From: Micromonospora sp. WMMD1155
Lineage (GTDB): Bacteria > Actinomycetota > Actinomycetes > Mycobacteriales > Micromonosporaceae
Length of the DNA stretch: 64,000 nt
Assembly (NCBI RefSeq): GCF_029581275.1
Contig: NZ_CP120742.1
Location: 3,146,001 to 3,210,000, forward strand
Reading direction: 5' to 3'
The stretch's first letter is position 1, and each line of letters opens with the position of its first letter. The position numbers were made by a program, and so were the translations under genes. Under the pieces are notes generated by a model that saw only the letters and a list, made by a program, of their open reading frames with translations, did not search any database and was not told the origin of the DNA. Positions 1 through 7,866 of the stretch are shown piece after piece.

Positions 1-411
1 GGGCTGCTCTGGCCTGACCAGGACGGTCTCGCCGGGCACTCGGACGCCGACGTCGTCGCGCACGCGGCCTGCAACGCGCTGCTCTCCGCCGCCGGTCTCG
101 GCGATCTCGGTGCGGTCTTCGGGGTGGGTGAGCCGGAGTGGGCGGGCGCGTCCGGTGTGGCACTGCTGACCGAGACGGCCCGCCGGGTGCGGGCCGCCGG
201 CCTGGAGATCGGCAACGTGTCCGTGCAGGTCGTCGGCAACCGCCCCAAGATCGGTCGTCGCCGTGCGGAGGCGCAGGAGGTGCTCTCCTCCGCCGTCGGC
301 GCCCCGGTCACCCTGTCCGGCGCGACCACCGACGGGCTCGGCTTTCCCGGGCGCGAGGAAGGGCTGGCGGGCATCGCGGTGGCTCTGGTGTACGACGCGC
401 CGGCCGCCTAA
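1..411 (+). CDS. ispF: 2-C-methyl-D-erythritol 2,4-cyclodiphosphate synthase, C-terminal part (5' end outside window)
   Basis: The window opens inside the reading frame, so the start and the first metal-ligand pair (DxH) are missing. The visible 136 residues carry the IspF signatures [11 protein letters not shown], which includes the third metal-ligand histidine, [14 protein letters not shown], and the C-terminal [13 protein letters not shown]. IspF cyclises CDP-methylerythritol 2-phosphate to MEcPP in the cytoplasmic MEP isoprenoid pathway. The stop lies 10 bases before the next gene, so the two may share a transcript. Identification rests on motifs and is firm. Confidence 0.95.
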   Translation, partial: GLLWPDQDGLAGHSDADVVAHAACNALLSAAGLGDLGAVFGVGEPEWAGASGVALLTETARRVRAAGLEIGNVSVQVVGNRPKIGRRRAEAQEVLSSAVGAPVTLSGATTDGLGFPGREEGLAGIAVALVYDAPAA

Positions 412-421
412 GCTCGCCGCG

Positions 422-1450
422 ATGTCCACCGACCCCGCCCCCGACCGGTCCGCCGCCGACGGCTACGTCCAGCGCGCCCAACTCCTCGCCGAACTCGGCC
501 GCCACGACGAGGCGGCCGGTGAACTGACCTACGGGCTGGCGCTCCAGCCGGACGACGTGGATGCCCTCACCATGCTGGCCCGGGTGCAGCTGGCCGCCCG
601 CCGCCCGGCCGAGGCGCTCACCGCCGCCGACAGGGCCGTGGCGGCCGCACCGGAGGCACTGCCACCACTCGTCGTCCGGGCGATGGCGCTGGCCGACCTG
701 GAGCGTTACTCCGAGTCGGCGGCCACCGCCGACCGGATCCTCGCCCTGGGCCCGGCCGACGCGTACGCCCAGCGCAGCGCCGCGGCGATCCTGGCCGACG
801 CTCGCAACGGGCAGCCGGCGCTCAACGCGGCCTGGCGTGGGGTCGAGTTGGCCCCGGACGAGCCGCAGGCGCATCTGGTGCTCAGCCTGGTCGCCGCCCG
901 GCTGGACCTGTTCGACCTGGCGGAGCGGGCCTACCGGGAGGCGCTGCGGCTCGATCCCCGCGTCGCCGAGGCCGGGCACGACGTCGGCGTGATGCGACTG
1001 GAGCAGCGTCGCTGGTCGGAGGCGTTGGAGCACGTCGCCGAGGCGGTCACGATCAGCCCGAGCCGGATCGACTCGCCGCGGACCCTCGCGTACGGACTGC
1101 ACCGCCTGGTGCTCTACGGCGCGGGTTGGTCGCTGGTGGCGGCGGTGCTGGTCGCGGTCGCGGCTGCGGCGAACGGCGGGTTCTCCCGGGTCCTGGCGGT
1201 GCTCGCCGCGCTCACCGGTGGGATCGTCGTCTGGCAGCTCGCGGCCCGGCTGCCGGGGCTCACCCGGACCGTCCTACCGGCCATGCTGCACTCGGACCGG
1301 GCGATGGCCCTGGCGGTCTACGCCGTGGCCGCCGCACCGCTGTTGCTGCTGGTGTACGCGGTGGTCGGCTCCCCGTGGCCGCTGGTGCTGGCCATCGCGG
1401 TCACGGCGGTGGCCGAGCTGGCCGTCTTCACCAGAACCGCCATCCGCTAA
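422..1450 (+). CDS. TPR-repeat protein with C-terminal membrane segments
   Basis: A 342-residue protein. Residues about 10-225 are Ala/Leu-rich helical repeats of tetratricopeptide type (for example LLAELGRHDEAAGELTYGLAL), a protein-protein interaction scaffold. Residues about 230-260 and 290-340 are hydrophobic and probably form three to four membrane helices, so the TPR domain should lie at the cytoplasmic face. The ATG at 422 follows the ispF stop by 10 bases without a clear Shine-Dalgarno, suggesting translational coupling. It converges on hmgA with 13 bases between stops. No specific function can be assigned. Confidence 0.8.
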   Translation: MSTDPAPDRSAADGYVQRAQLLAELGRHDEAAGELTYGLALQPDDVDALTMLARVQLAARRPAEALTAADRAVAAAPEALPPLVVRAMALADLERYSESAATADRILALGPADAYAQRSAAAILADARNGQPALNAAWRGVELAPDEPQAHLVLSLVAARLDLFDLAERAYREALRLDPRVAEAGHDVGVMRLEQRRWSEALEHVAEAVTISPSRIDSPRTLAYGLHRLVLYGAGWSLVAAVLVAVAAAANGGFSRVLAVLAALTGGIVVWQLAARLPGLTRTVLPAMLHSDRAMALAVYAVAAAPLLLLVYAVVGSPWPLVLAIAVTAVAELAVFTRTAIR

Positions 1451-1463
1451 CCCCCAAGGCCGA

Positions 1464-2630
1464 CTAGACCGAACGCGCCCACGTCCAGGCGTACCCCTCG
1501 TCCTCGCAGGCGCCTGCGGCATCGCAGAGGTCGAGGGGACGGAAGGTGTCGACCATGACGGCCAGCTCGTCGAAGTAGTCGGCACCGATGGAACGCTCGG
1601 CCGCACCCGGCTGGGGGCCGTGGGTGAAACCGGACGGGTGCAGGGAGATCGAGCCCTGCTCGATGCCGGAGCCGCGCCGCGCCTCGTAGTTGCCGCCGGT
1701 GTAGAAGAGCATCTCGTCGGAGTCGACGTTGTGGTGGTTGTACGGCACCGGGATCGAGTCCGGGTGGTAGTCGACCTTGCGGGGCACGAACGAGCAGATG
1801 ACGAAGTTGGGGCCCTGGAAGGTCTGGTGCACCGGCGGGGGCTGGTGGATGCGGCCGGTGATCGGCTCGAAGTCGTGGATGGAGAACGCCCACGGGTAGA
1901 GGTGCCCGTCCCAGCCCACCACGTCGAACGGGTGCTGGGCGTAGACGTAGCGGGTCCAACCCCGTCGGTGGCGGACCAGCACCTCCACCTCCTCGCCGTC
2001 GACGAGCAGGGGGGTGTCCGGGCCGCGGACGTCGCGCTCGCAGTAGGGCGAGTGCTCCAGGAACTGGCCGCGTACGGAGAGGTAGCGCTTGGGCGGGCCG
2101 ATGTGCCCGGACGCCTCGACGGTGAGCAGGCGGACGGGCTGGTCGCCGGTGGGCACCAGCCGGTGGATGGTCGAGGTGGGGATGATGACGTAGTCGCCGG
2201 CGACCGCGTCCAGCACCCCGAAGGGGGACTCGACCCGCAGGGTGCCCGACTCGACGTAGAGGCAGTGATCGCCGGTGGCGTCGCGGAACAGCGGTGAGGG
2301 CCGGTCGGCGAGGACGTACCCGATGCGGACGTCGTCGTTGGCGAGCAGGTACTGCCGGCCGAGGACGGGATCGGAGCCGCCGGTGTCCAGCTTGTGGGTG
2401 CGCAGGTGACGGGGCTTGAGCGGCAGGTTCGGCGTCCGGGTGAACGTGGGCGGGGCGAACTCGTCGGCGGCCAGGATCGCGGTGGGCGCGTGCCGGTGGT
2501 AGAGCAGCGACGAGTCGGAGGAGAAGCCCTCCTGGCCCATCAGCTCCTCGGCGTAGAGCGTCCCGTCGGGCTGACGGAACTGGGTGTGGCGCTTGCGCGG
2601 CACGTCGCCGACGCTGCGGTAGTACGGCAT
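1464..2630 (-). CDS. hmgA: homogentisate 1,2-dioxygenase
   Basis: A 388-residue cupin-type Fe(II) dioxygenase that opens the ring of homogentisate to maleylacetoacetate in tyrosine/phenylalanine catabolism. Family-typical stretches are MPYYRSVGDVPRKRHTQFR at the N-terminus, GDYVIIPTSTIHRL, the histidine- and glutamate-rich FHDFEPITGRIHQPPPVHQT-like region (here IHDFEPITGRIHQPP), VPYNHHNVDSDEMLFY and FTHGPQPGAAE. Start: the ATG at 2630 has GGGAGGCG directly upstream; a longer frame exists upstream but crosses the operator. It is divergent from the fahA operon and shares a palindromic operator with it. Length fits the shorter bacterial HmgA forms. Confidence 0.93.
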   Translation of the reverse strand: MPYYRSVGDVPRKRHTQFRQPDGTLYAEELMGQEGFSSDSSLLYHRHAPTAILAADEFAPPTFTRTPNLPLKPRHLRTHKLDTGGSDPVLGRQYLLANDDVRIGYVLADRPSPLFRDATGDHCLYVESGTLRVESPFGVLDAVAGDYVIIPTSTIHRLVPTGDQPVRLLTVEASGHIGPPKRYLSVRGQFLEHSPYCERDVRGPDTPLLVDGEEVEVLVRHRRGWTRYVYAQHPFDVVGWDGHLYPWAFSIHDFEPITGRIHQPPPVHQTFQGPNFVICSFVPRKVDYHPDSIPVPYNHHNVDSDEMLFYTGGNYEARRGSGIEQGSISLHPSGFTHGPQPGAAERSIGADYFDELAVMVDTFRPLDLCDAAGACEDEGYAWTWARSV

Positions 2631-2660
2631 CTCGCCTCCCGATTCGTTCCGTTCACCGAT

Positions 2661-2689
2661 CAACAGTGTCCGATAATCGGACACTGTTG
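2661..2689. promoter_or_regulatory. perfect 29-bp palindromic operator between hmgA and the fahA operon
   Basis: Arms CAACAGTGTCCGAT and ATCGGACACTGTTG are perfect 14-base inverted repeats around one central A. The site lies between the divergent starts of hmgA (2630) and the gene at 2725 and touches the -35 element of the rightward promoter. It is very probably the binding site of a dimeric repressor or activator controlling both directions. The regulator is not known. An IclR, GntR or MarR family protein would fit; the IclR protein at 33469 and the Lrp protein at 16434 are candidates in this window. Confidence 0.8.
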
Positions 2690-2716
2690 TCCGTTCCTCG
2701 TAGCGTCCCGTACATT
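2687..2716 (+). promoter_or_regulatory. candidate sigma-A-type promoter of the 2725-fahA operon, leaderless
   Basis: TTGTCC (2687-2692) and TACATT (2711-2716) are separated by 18 bases and resemble -35 and -10 hexamers. The GTG start at 2725 lies 8 bases past the -10 and no Shine-Dalgarno is present, so transcription probably starts at or just before the start codon (leaderless mRNA). The -35 overlaps the last bases of the palindromic operator, which suggests repression by occlusion. Confidence 0.55.
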
Positions 2717-2724
2717 CTTGTTCC

Positions 2725-3594
2725 GTGTCAACGCAGGTGCCCGCACTCCTCGACGGCCTGGTGGACGACGCCGCCGTCTTCCCGCCGGGCAGCGCCACGC
2801 TCCCCGACGCGCTCGCCGCTCACCGTCGACACCGCACCGCCTGGTACGCGGACCTGGTCGGCCCGCTGCTCCTTCCCGCCTCGACCGTCGCGACGGGCGA
2901 GTTGACCGGCCTCGTCGACCCGGGCGAGGGTTTGGTGATCGGGTTGATCGGTGACACCGGGATCGCCCGACTGCCGTTCGCGCTGTCGTTCCTGGCACCC
3001 GACGGCGTCACGGCCCGACAGGTCGAGGTGGCGGTCGCCAAGCGCGGCGAGGACCCGCTGCCCGGCATCACCGAGCTGCTGCGGCTCGCCGAGGCGATGC
3101 CGGGTGTTGAGGCCGTCTACGCCGAGCTGCCGTTGACCTTCGGGCTGATGGGCGCGCTGGACGCGCTGGCCGCCGCCCGCGCCGACGGGGTGCCGATCGC
3201 CGCCAAGTTCCGTACCGGTGGCCTGGCCGCCGAACTCTTCCCCACACCGGCCGAGCTGGCCGCCGTGATCTGCGCCTGTCGAGACCGGGGCCTGCCGTTC
3301 AAGCTCACCGCCGGACTGCACCAGGCGATTCGGCATCTCGACCCGGAGACCGGCTTCACCCACCACGGCTACGCCAACGTGCTGGCCGCCGCCCTGGCCG
3401 CCGCCGACGGCGACCGGATGGAGACGGTCGCCGAGCTGCTGACCGTCGTCGACCCGCGCCCACTGCTGGAGCGCGCGAGCGGGCGGCTCGACTCGCCGCG
3501 CCCACTCTGGGTCGGGTTCGGCTCGTGCAGCATCCTGGAACCACTGACCGATCTGATCCGGCTTGGGCTGGTGAACGGGGGCTACGACGCATGA
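2725..3594 (+). CDS. conserved hypothetical protein of the homogentisate operon
   Basis: A 289-residue soluble protein I do not recognise by name. Alternating hydrophobic strands and Ala-rich helices, with the stretches AAKFRTGG and GLPFKLTAGLHQAIRH and a Gly-rich C-terminal GFGSCSILEP, look like a TIM-barrel or similar alpha/beta fold (inference). It is divergent from hmgA, shares its operator, and overlaps fahA by 4 bases (ATGA), so it is translationally coupled to fumarylacetoacetase. Between these two enzymes the pathway needs maleylacetoacetate isomerase. This protein shows no glutathione-transferase fold, but it occupies the operon slot. Another role, such as metabolite repair, is equally possible. 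Confidence 0.75.
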   Translation: MSTQVPALLDGLVDDAAVFPPGSATLPDALAAHRRHRTAWYADLVGPLLLPASTVATGELTGLVDPGEGLVIGLIGDTGIARLPFALSFLAPDGVTARQVEVAVAKRGEDPLPGITELLRLAEAMPGVEAVYAELPLTFGLMGALDALAAARADGVPIAAKFRTGGLAAELFPTPAELAAVICACRDRGLPFKLTAGLHQAIRHLDPETGFTHHGYANVLAAALAAADGDRMETVAELLTVVDPRPLLERASGRLDSPRPLWVGFGSCSILEPLTDLIRLGLVNGGYDA

Positions 3595-4787
3595 CCTGGG
3601 TGACCGGCGCCGAGGGTTCGCCGTACGGGGTGACGAACCTGCCGTACGGGGTGTTCCGGACCGACGGGGGGCAGCCCCGGATCGGCGTACGGATCGGGTC
3701 GTGGGTGTTCGACCTGGCCGCGGCGGAGGCCGCGGACCTGGTGCTGGCCGCCGGTGCGCTGTGCCGGCCCACCCTCAACGACTTCATGGCGCTCGGCCGT
3801 CCCCAGTGGATGGCGACCCGGCAGCGGATCATCGAGCTGCTGACCGACCCGGCGCACCGGGCCGCGGTGGAACCGCTGCTGGTGCCTCTCGCGGACGTGG
3901 AGCTGCTGCTTCCGATCGAAGTGGCCGACTACGTCGACTTCTACTCGTCCGAGCACCACGCCTCCAACGTCGGCCAGATCTTCCGCCCCGGTCAGCCGCC
4001 GCTGCTGCCGAACTGGAAGCACCTGCCGATCGGCTACCACGGGCGGGCCGGCACGGTTGTCGTCTCCGGCACGCCGGTGATCCGACCCACCGGGCAGCGC
4101 CCCTCCCCGGACGGCCCGGTGACGGGCCCCTCGGTACGCCTCGACATCGAGGCCGAGGTGGGCTTCGTGGTGGGCGTACCCAGTCCGTTGGGTCAGCGGG
4201 TCGCCGTCGACGACTTCGCCGACCACGTGTTCGGTGTGGTGCTGGTCAACGACTGGTCGGCCCGGGACATCCAGGCCTGGGAGTACCAGCCGCTCGGGCC
4301 GTTCCTCGGCAAGTCGTTCGCCACCTCGGTCTCGGCCTGGGTGACGCCGCTGGACGCGCTCGGCGGCGCCTTCGTCCCCGCTCCCGACCAGGACCCGCCG
4401 GTCGTCGACTACCTCCGTGACGTGCCGCACCTGGGCCTGGACCTGCGACTGGTGGTCGAGTGGAACGGCGAGCCGGTCAGTGAGCCGCCGTTCGCCACCA
4501 TGTACTGGACGCCGGCGCAGCAGTTGGCGCACCTCACCGTCAACGGCGCGTCACTGCGCACCGGCGACCTGTACGCCTCCGGCACCGTCTCCGGCCCGGA
4601 CCGGTCGCAGGTCGGCTCGTTCCTGGAGTTGACCTGGGGCGGGGCGGAGCCGGTCAAGGTGGGCGACGAGACCCGCACCTTCCTGGCCGACGGCGACACG
4701 GTGACCATCACCGCCACCGCCCCCGGCCCGGACGGCACGACCATCGCCCTCGGCGAGGTCACCGGCACGGTTCGTCCGGCCGTCTGA
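3591..4787 (+). CDS. fahA: fumarylacetoacetase
   Basis: A 398-residue fumarylacetoacetate hydrolase, the last step of tyrosine degradation, which splits fumarylacetoacetate into fumarate and acetoacetate. It matches the eukaryotic-type FAH almost motif for motif: DYVDFYSSEHHASNVG, NWKHLPIGYHGRAGTVVVSG, LDIEAEVGFVVG and NDWSARDIQAWEYQPLGPF (metal and active-site residues), then GKSFATSVSAWV. An N-terminal SH3-like part precedes the catalytic domain. The ATG at 3591 overlaps the preceding stop by 4 bases. A hairpin 32 bases after the stop probably ends the operon. Confidence 0.95.
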   Translation: MTWVTGAEGSPYGVTNLPYGVFRTDGGQPRIGVRIGSWVFDLAAAEAADLVLAAGALCRPTLNDFMALGRPQWMATRQRIIELLTDPAHRAAVEPLLVPLADVELLLPIEVADYVDFYSSEHHASNVGQIFRPGQPPLLPNWKHLPIGYHGRAGTVVVSGTPVIRPTGQRPSPDGPVTGPSVRLDIEAEVGFVVGVPSPLGQRVAVDDFADHVFGVVLVNDWSARDIQAWEYQPLGPFLGKSFATSVSAWVTPLDALGGAFVPAPDQDPPVVDYLRDVPHLGLDLRLVVEWNGEPVSEPPFATMYWTPAQQLAHLTVNGASLRTGDLYASGTVSGPDRSQVGSFLELTWGGAEPVKVGDETRTFLADGDTVTITATAPGPDGTTIALGEVTGTVRPAV

Positions 4788-4819
4788 GCGGGCGCATTCC
4801 ATCCGTCTCGTGCACGGGA

Positions 4820-4850
4820 CCGGTTATCGCACAGCCCGTGCGATAACCGG
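4820..4850. terminator. inverted repeat after fahA, probable terminator
   Basis: Perfect 13-base arms (CCGGTTATCGCAC / GTGCGATAACCGG) with a 5-base loop begin 32 bases after the fahA stop. No T tract follows, as is common for actinobacterial intrinsic terminators. An operator for the downstream DUF397 gene is the alternative reading. Confidence 0.55.
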
Positions 4851-4961
4851 CAGTGGTTGATCCGTTGATCGTCCGGATCCTGTTGCCTCGCCGCGCAATC
4901 CGGGCCGGGAACTGCCCGGCCGGCTGCGGTGGGGCATTCATCGCACACGGAGGTAACGACG

Positions 4962-5171
4962 ATGCACGATCTTGCGGGCGCGATCTGGCGTACCAGTAGC
5001 CGTTCCAACGACCAGGGGCTCTGCGTGGAGGTGGCGGACAACCTGGTCGACGTCCACGGTCTGGTAGCGGTCCGCGACTCCAAGGACCAGGCCGGCCCCA
5101 CACTCGCGGTCAGCCCGCCGGGGTGGACAGCCTTCATCGGCGCGATTCGGGCTGGTCGCTTCGAGCGCTGA
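4962..5171 (+). CDS. DUF397 domain protein (unpaired)
   Basis: A 69-residue protein with the DUF397 pattern: IWRTSSRSNDQGLCVEVADN, then VRDSKDQAGPTLAV and a final hydrophobic W/F segment. The ATG at 4962 has GGAGG 8 bases upstream. In streptomycetes small DUF397 proteins usually sit beside an XRE regulator and act with it in developmental or toxin-antitoxin-like regulation. Here no XRE partner is adjacent; the nearest is at 25908. It is therefore a solo copy. Confidence 0.85.
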   Translation: MHDLAGAIWRTSSRSNDQGLCVEVADNLVDVHGLVAVRDSKDQAGPTLAVSPPGWTAFIGAIRAGRFER

Positions 5172-5315
5172 CCGAAAGCCTCGGCACCGGTCGACGACGC
5201 CCGGTGCCGAGCAGTCGTCCAATCGGACGAAGTGGCCTCCGGGTGGTGGGAATTCCGTCCCGGGGGCCCCGTCCGGCCCTCACTCCGCGTACCGTCGGGG
5301 ACACGGGAGGGTGGC

Positions 5316-5798
5316 ATGTCGACGGTGGCGGTTACCAGAATCATCGAGGCGCACGCTGTCGATGTCTGGCGTCTGCTGACCGACCTGCCCGGCCGTGCGG
5401 CCCGGCTGAGCGCGACCGGCCCGATCGAGGTGCTCACCCCGGGGCCGTTCGGCCCGGGCACCGCCTGGCGCGAGGAGCGCGCCCAACCCGACGGCGGTGC
5501 CCTCAGCGAGGAGTTCCTGGTGGTGGAGGCACTCGCTCCGCAGCGGCTGGTGCTGGTCTCCTCCGGTGCCGGCGTCGACTACCGGATCACCTGGACCCTG
5601 CGTCCGGTCCGCCGTCGCCGCCGGGGCTGCACGGCGATCACCGTCGCTCAGGAGGCGGTGCCGACCGATCCGTACGGCCGGGTGGTGGCGCTGTTGCTCG
5701 GTGGCCTCGCCGCGCGGGCGGTCGAGGTGGCGCTGCGGCGCGATCTCGCCGACCTGGCCGCGGCGGCGAGCGTCGGCACCTCACTCGAAGCCGCCTGA
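5316..5798 (+). CDS. SRPBCC (START-like) family protein
   Basis: A 160-residue protein with the polyketide-cyclase/SRPBCC layout: an N-terminal strand with a conserved IEAHAVDVWRLLTDL helix, central strands (GPGTAWREERAQ, LVLVSSGAGVDYRITWTLRPV) and a long C-terminal helix (ALRRDLADLAAAA). Such proteins bind hydrophobic ligands in a helix-grip pocket. The ligand is not predictable. Start: the ATG at 5316 has GGGAGG 5 bases upstream. A tandem repeat array begins 31 bases past the stop. Confidence 0.75.
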   Translation: MSTVAVTRIIEAHAVDVWRLLTDLPGRAARLSATGPIEVLTPGPFGPGTAWREERAQPDGGALSEEFLVVEALAPQRLVLVSSGAGVDYRITWTLRPVRRRRRGCTAITVAQEAVPTDPYGRVVALLLGGLAARAVEVALRRDLADLAAAASVGTSLEAA

Positions 5799-5829
5799 CC
5801 GCCGACCGGTGCGCAGCGCACCGAACGCC

Positions 5830-5977
5830 GACTGGTCCGAGCCGCACTGGCCGTCGACCGGCCCGAGCCGCACTGGCCGTCGACTGGTCCGAGCCGCACT
5901 GGCCGTCGACTGGTCCGAGCCGCACTGGCCGTCGACCGGCCCGAGCCGCACTGGCCGTCGACCGGCCCGAGCCGCAC
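5830..5977. repeat. 26-bp tandem repeat array (5.7 copies)
   Basis: Five full 26-base units and an 18-base partial unit follow the SRPBCC gene. Two unit versions differ by GACTGGTCC versus GACCGGCCC at their start and share GAGCCGCACTGGCCGTC. The period is not a multiple of three and no ribosome site precedes it, so it is non-coding. There are no unique spacers, so it is not a CRISPR array. Confidence 0.9.
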
Positions 5978-6055
5978 CGAGCGCTACCGTCGTCGCCGTG
6001 ACCTGAGCACGGTGCGGCCGGTTCCGCTGGGTAGGGTGCCGGGCGGAGGTGCGGC

Positions 6056-7318
6056 ATGGGGTTCCCGAGGGGTCGGCGACGGCTCGTGGTGGTGGTCGCG
6101 GCGCTGCTCGCGACCGCTGCCGTCGCGGTCATCGTGCACCGGGTGCTCGCGCCGGCAGAGGTGAGCACGCCGGCGAGAGGCGACTACCCGGCCCCCGCCC
6201 GACCGCCCGCCGGAGTGATCGGCCGGCTTCCGGTCGCCCCGTTGATCGTGGACGAGCGGCTGCGGGTGTACGCCGCACACCGTCAGGTCTACGCCGACCG
6301 GCCGGTCGACGGGCGGTACCGGACCAGCCCGTACTGGTCCTACCGGCGTTGGCCGGCGGAGTTGACCGGCATCGTGGCCAGCGGCAGTACGGTGGTCAGC
6401 CGGTGGTCCGACGGCCGACTGGTCGCACTAGACGCCCGGACCGGCGGGGTGCTCTGGCGAGCCGACGGTCCGAAGCCCGCCCCGAGTTCCGCTGTGGTGC
6501 GCCGTACCTGGGCGGCCACCGTCTGGGAGCCGCGCGGCCTCCGACTCGCCGATCTTCCGGGCGGCCGGACGGTGCTGGTGGTCAGCGGGGACGCCCAGGC
6601 GCGCGGTGTCGAGCTGAGCGACGGTCGGGAACTGTGGCGGGTCGACCTGCCGGGCAGTTGTCGTAGCGACGTCGGGACCAGCGCCTCCGGTCAGGTGATC
6701 GCTCTGGACAGGTGCGCCGGGCCGGCCAGCATCGAGTTCCGGGACGCGGCTACCGGAGCGGTGCGCGAGCGGTGGCGACCGCCGGGCGGCTCCTCCGACG
6801 ACTTGGTGGTGACGCCGCTCGGCTGCCGTACCGGCCAGTCGGGCTGCCTGGCCCTGCGGACCGCCGGTCCTGGCGACGCGGGCGGCCGGGGCTGGTTGCT
6901 GGCCGGCGGCACGCCGGTCGCTGCCCCCACCTTGGACCAGGCCGGTGCCGTGCTCGCCGGCGAGCAGGCCGTCGTCGTGCTCGACGGGGTTGCGGTGGGC
7001 CGCTCGGCGCGGACGGGCACGGAGCTGTGGCGGTTCGACGGTCTCGGCCCGGCGGCCCGGGTGCTCGCCGTTCAGCCCGGTCGGGTGCACCTGCTGACCG
7101 AGGAGAACGACCTGGTGACACTGAACCCGGAGACCGGTGCGCAACTGTCCCGCTTCCAGCTGAACGTCGGCTCGGACGGCACCGGCTGGGTGCCGGGGGC
7201 GGTGGCCGCCACAGATGGGTACGTGGCGATGGAACGACTCCGGCGGCCGGTCGCGTCGGATGCCGACGACCAGCGGTACTTCCTGTCGTCCGAACCGGTG
7301 ATCCTGGCGGTGAGCTGA
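6056..7318 (+). CDS. membrane-anchored PQQ-like beta-propeller protein
   Basis: A 420-residue protein with an N-terminal signal-anchor (basic GRRR, then VVVVAALLATAAVAVIV, residues about 10-27). The rest is built of blades such as GRLVALDARTGGVLWRADG, GVELSDGRELWRVDL, GRSARTGTELWRFDG and LVTLNPETGAQLSRF, the recurring pattern of PQQ_2/YncE-like beta-propellers. No PQQ-binding tryptophan set of dehydrogenases is recognisable, so it is a structural rather than a redox prediction. It should face the outside. The ATG at 6056 has GGAGG 6 bases upstream. A second protein of the same design is at 17010. Confidence 0.75.
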   Translation: MGFPRGRRRLVVVVAALLATAAVAVIVHRVLAPAEVSTPARGDYPAPARPPAGVIGRLPVAPLIVDERLRVYAAHRQVYADRPVDGRYRTSPYWSYRRWPAELTGIVASGSTVVSRWSDGRLVALDARTGGVLWRADGPKPAPSSAVVRRTWAATVWEPRGLRLADLPGGRTVLVVSGDAQARGVELSDGRELWRVDLPGSCRSDVGTSASGQVIALDRCAGPASIEFRDAATGAVRERWRPPGGSSDDLVVTPLGCRTGQSGCLALRTAGPGDAGGRGWLLAGGTPVAAPTLDQAGAVLAGEQAVVVLDGVAVGRSARTGTELWRFDGLGPAARVLAVQPGRVHLLTEENDLVTLNPETGAQLSRFQLNVGSDGTGWVPGAVAATDGYVAMERLRRPVASDADDQRYFLSSEPVILAVS

Positions 7319-7406
7319 GGCGGGGGCGCCGGCAATCACGGTTCTGGTTCATGTTCGGCGGTATGGTCCCCTCAACATCACTGTGTGTGATTCGGGGGTA
7401 ACAGGC

Positions 7407-7790
7407 ATGCCGTACCGACGACTTTCCGCGATCCCGGTCGCCGGCAAGCTGATCCTGGTCGCGTTCGTCGTCCTCGCGGCTGCCCTCCTCGTGCCGGGTG
7501 CCCCGAGTGCCGTCGGCCAGTCGTCGAGCAGGGCGGCTGCGCCGACCGCCGGCACCGGAGTCGTCTTCGAGGTGCGCCCGGCGCCGACCACGGCCCCTCC
7601 CACGCAGCCGCCCACCCCGTCGGCGCACCCCACCGAGACAGCCCGGCCGCAGCCGCCGACCCGCTCGCCGCACCACGGTGGTGAACTGCCGGTCACCGGG
7701 GCGGGGCCGTCGCTCCTCGTCCTGCTCCTGCTGGGAGCGGCGCTCGTAATCGGCGGCGTGCTGCTGCGGCGACGCCGATCGGCCGGTTAG
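7407..7790 (+). CDS. small LPVTG-anchored surface protein (CscD-like)
   Basis: A 127-residue protein with a signal peptide (hydrophobic residues about 13-36), a Pro/Thr-rich low-complexity middle, and a sortase sorting signal at the end: LPVTG followed by a hydrophobic helix (LLVLLLLGAALVIGGVLL) and RRRR. It should be cleaved by a sortase and linked to the wall. The ATG at 7407 follows a GGGGGT ribosome site at 7394-7399; an upstream in-frame GTG is less likely. It is first in a cluster with two WxL-like proteins and a DUF916-like protein, the place a small LPxTG protein (CscD) has in Firmicutes csc clusters. Confidence 0.75.
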   Translation: MPYRRLSAIPVAGKLILVAFVVLAAALLVPGAPSAVGQSSSRAAAPTAGTGVVFEVRPAPTTAPPTQPPTPSAHPTETARPQPPTRSPHHGGELPVTGAGPSLLVLLLLGAALVIGGVLLRRRRSAG

Positions 7791-7818
7791 AGCAAAACGG
7801 ACAAAAAGCACGATACGT

Positions 7819-7854
7819 CCTTCAGACTGCTAGACGGCGGACAGCAGACTGAAG
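7819..7854 (+). promoter_or_regulatory. imperfect inverted repeat in the leader of the large WxL-like gene
   Basis: Arms CCTTCAGACTGCT (7819-7831) and AGCAGACTGAAGG (7842-7854) pair with one mismatch around a 10-base loop. The hairpin starts 29 bases past the LPVTG gene stop and ends 12 bases before the ATG at 7867, so its 3' arm overlaps the only purine-rich ribosome site (GAAGGG). It could damp translation of the large gene or attenuate read-through. Confidence 0.45.
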
Positions 7855-7866
7855 GGCTGGGCCTCA

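Noticed and set aside
5830..5977. CRISPR array
   Set aside because: The 26-bp units abut each other without unique spacers, and no cas genes are present.
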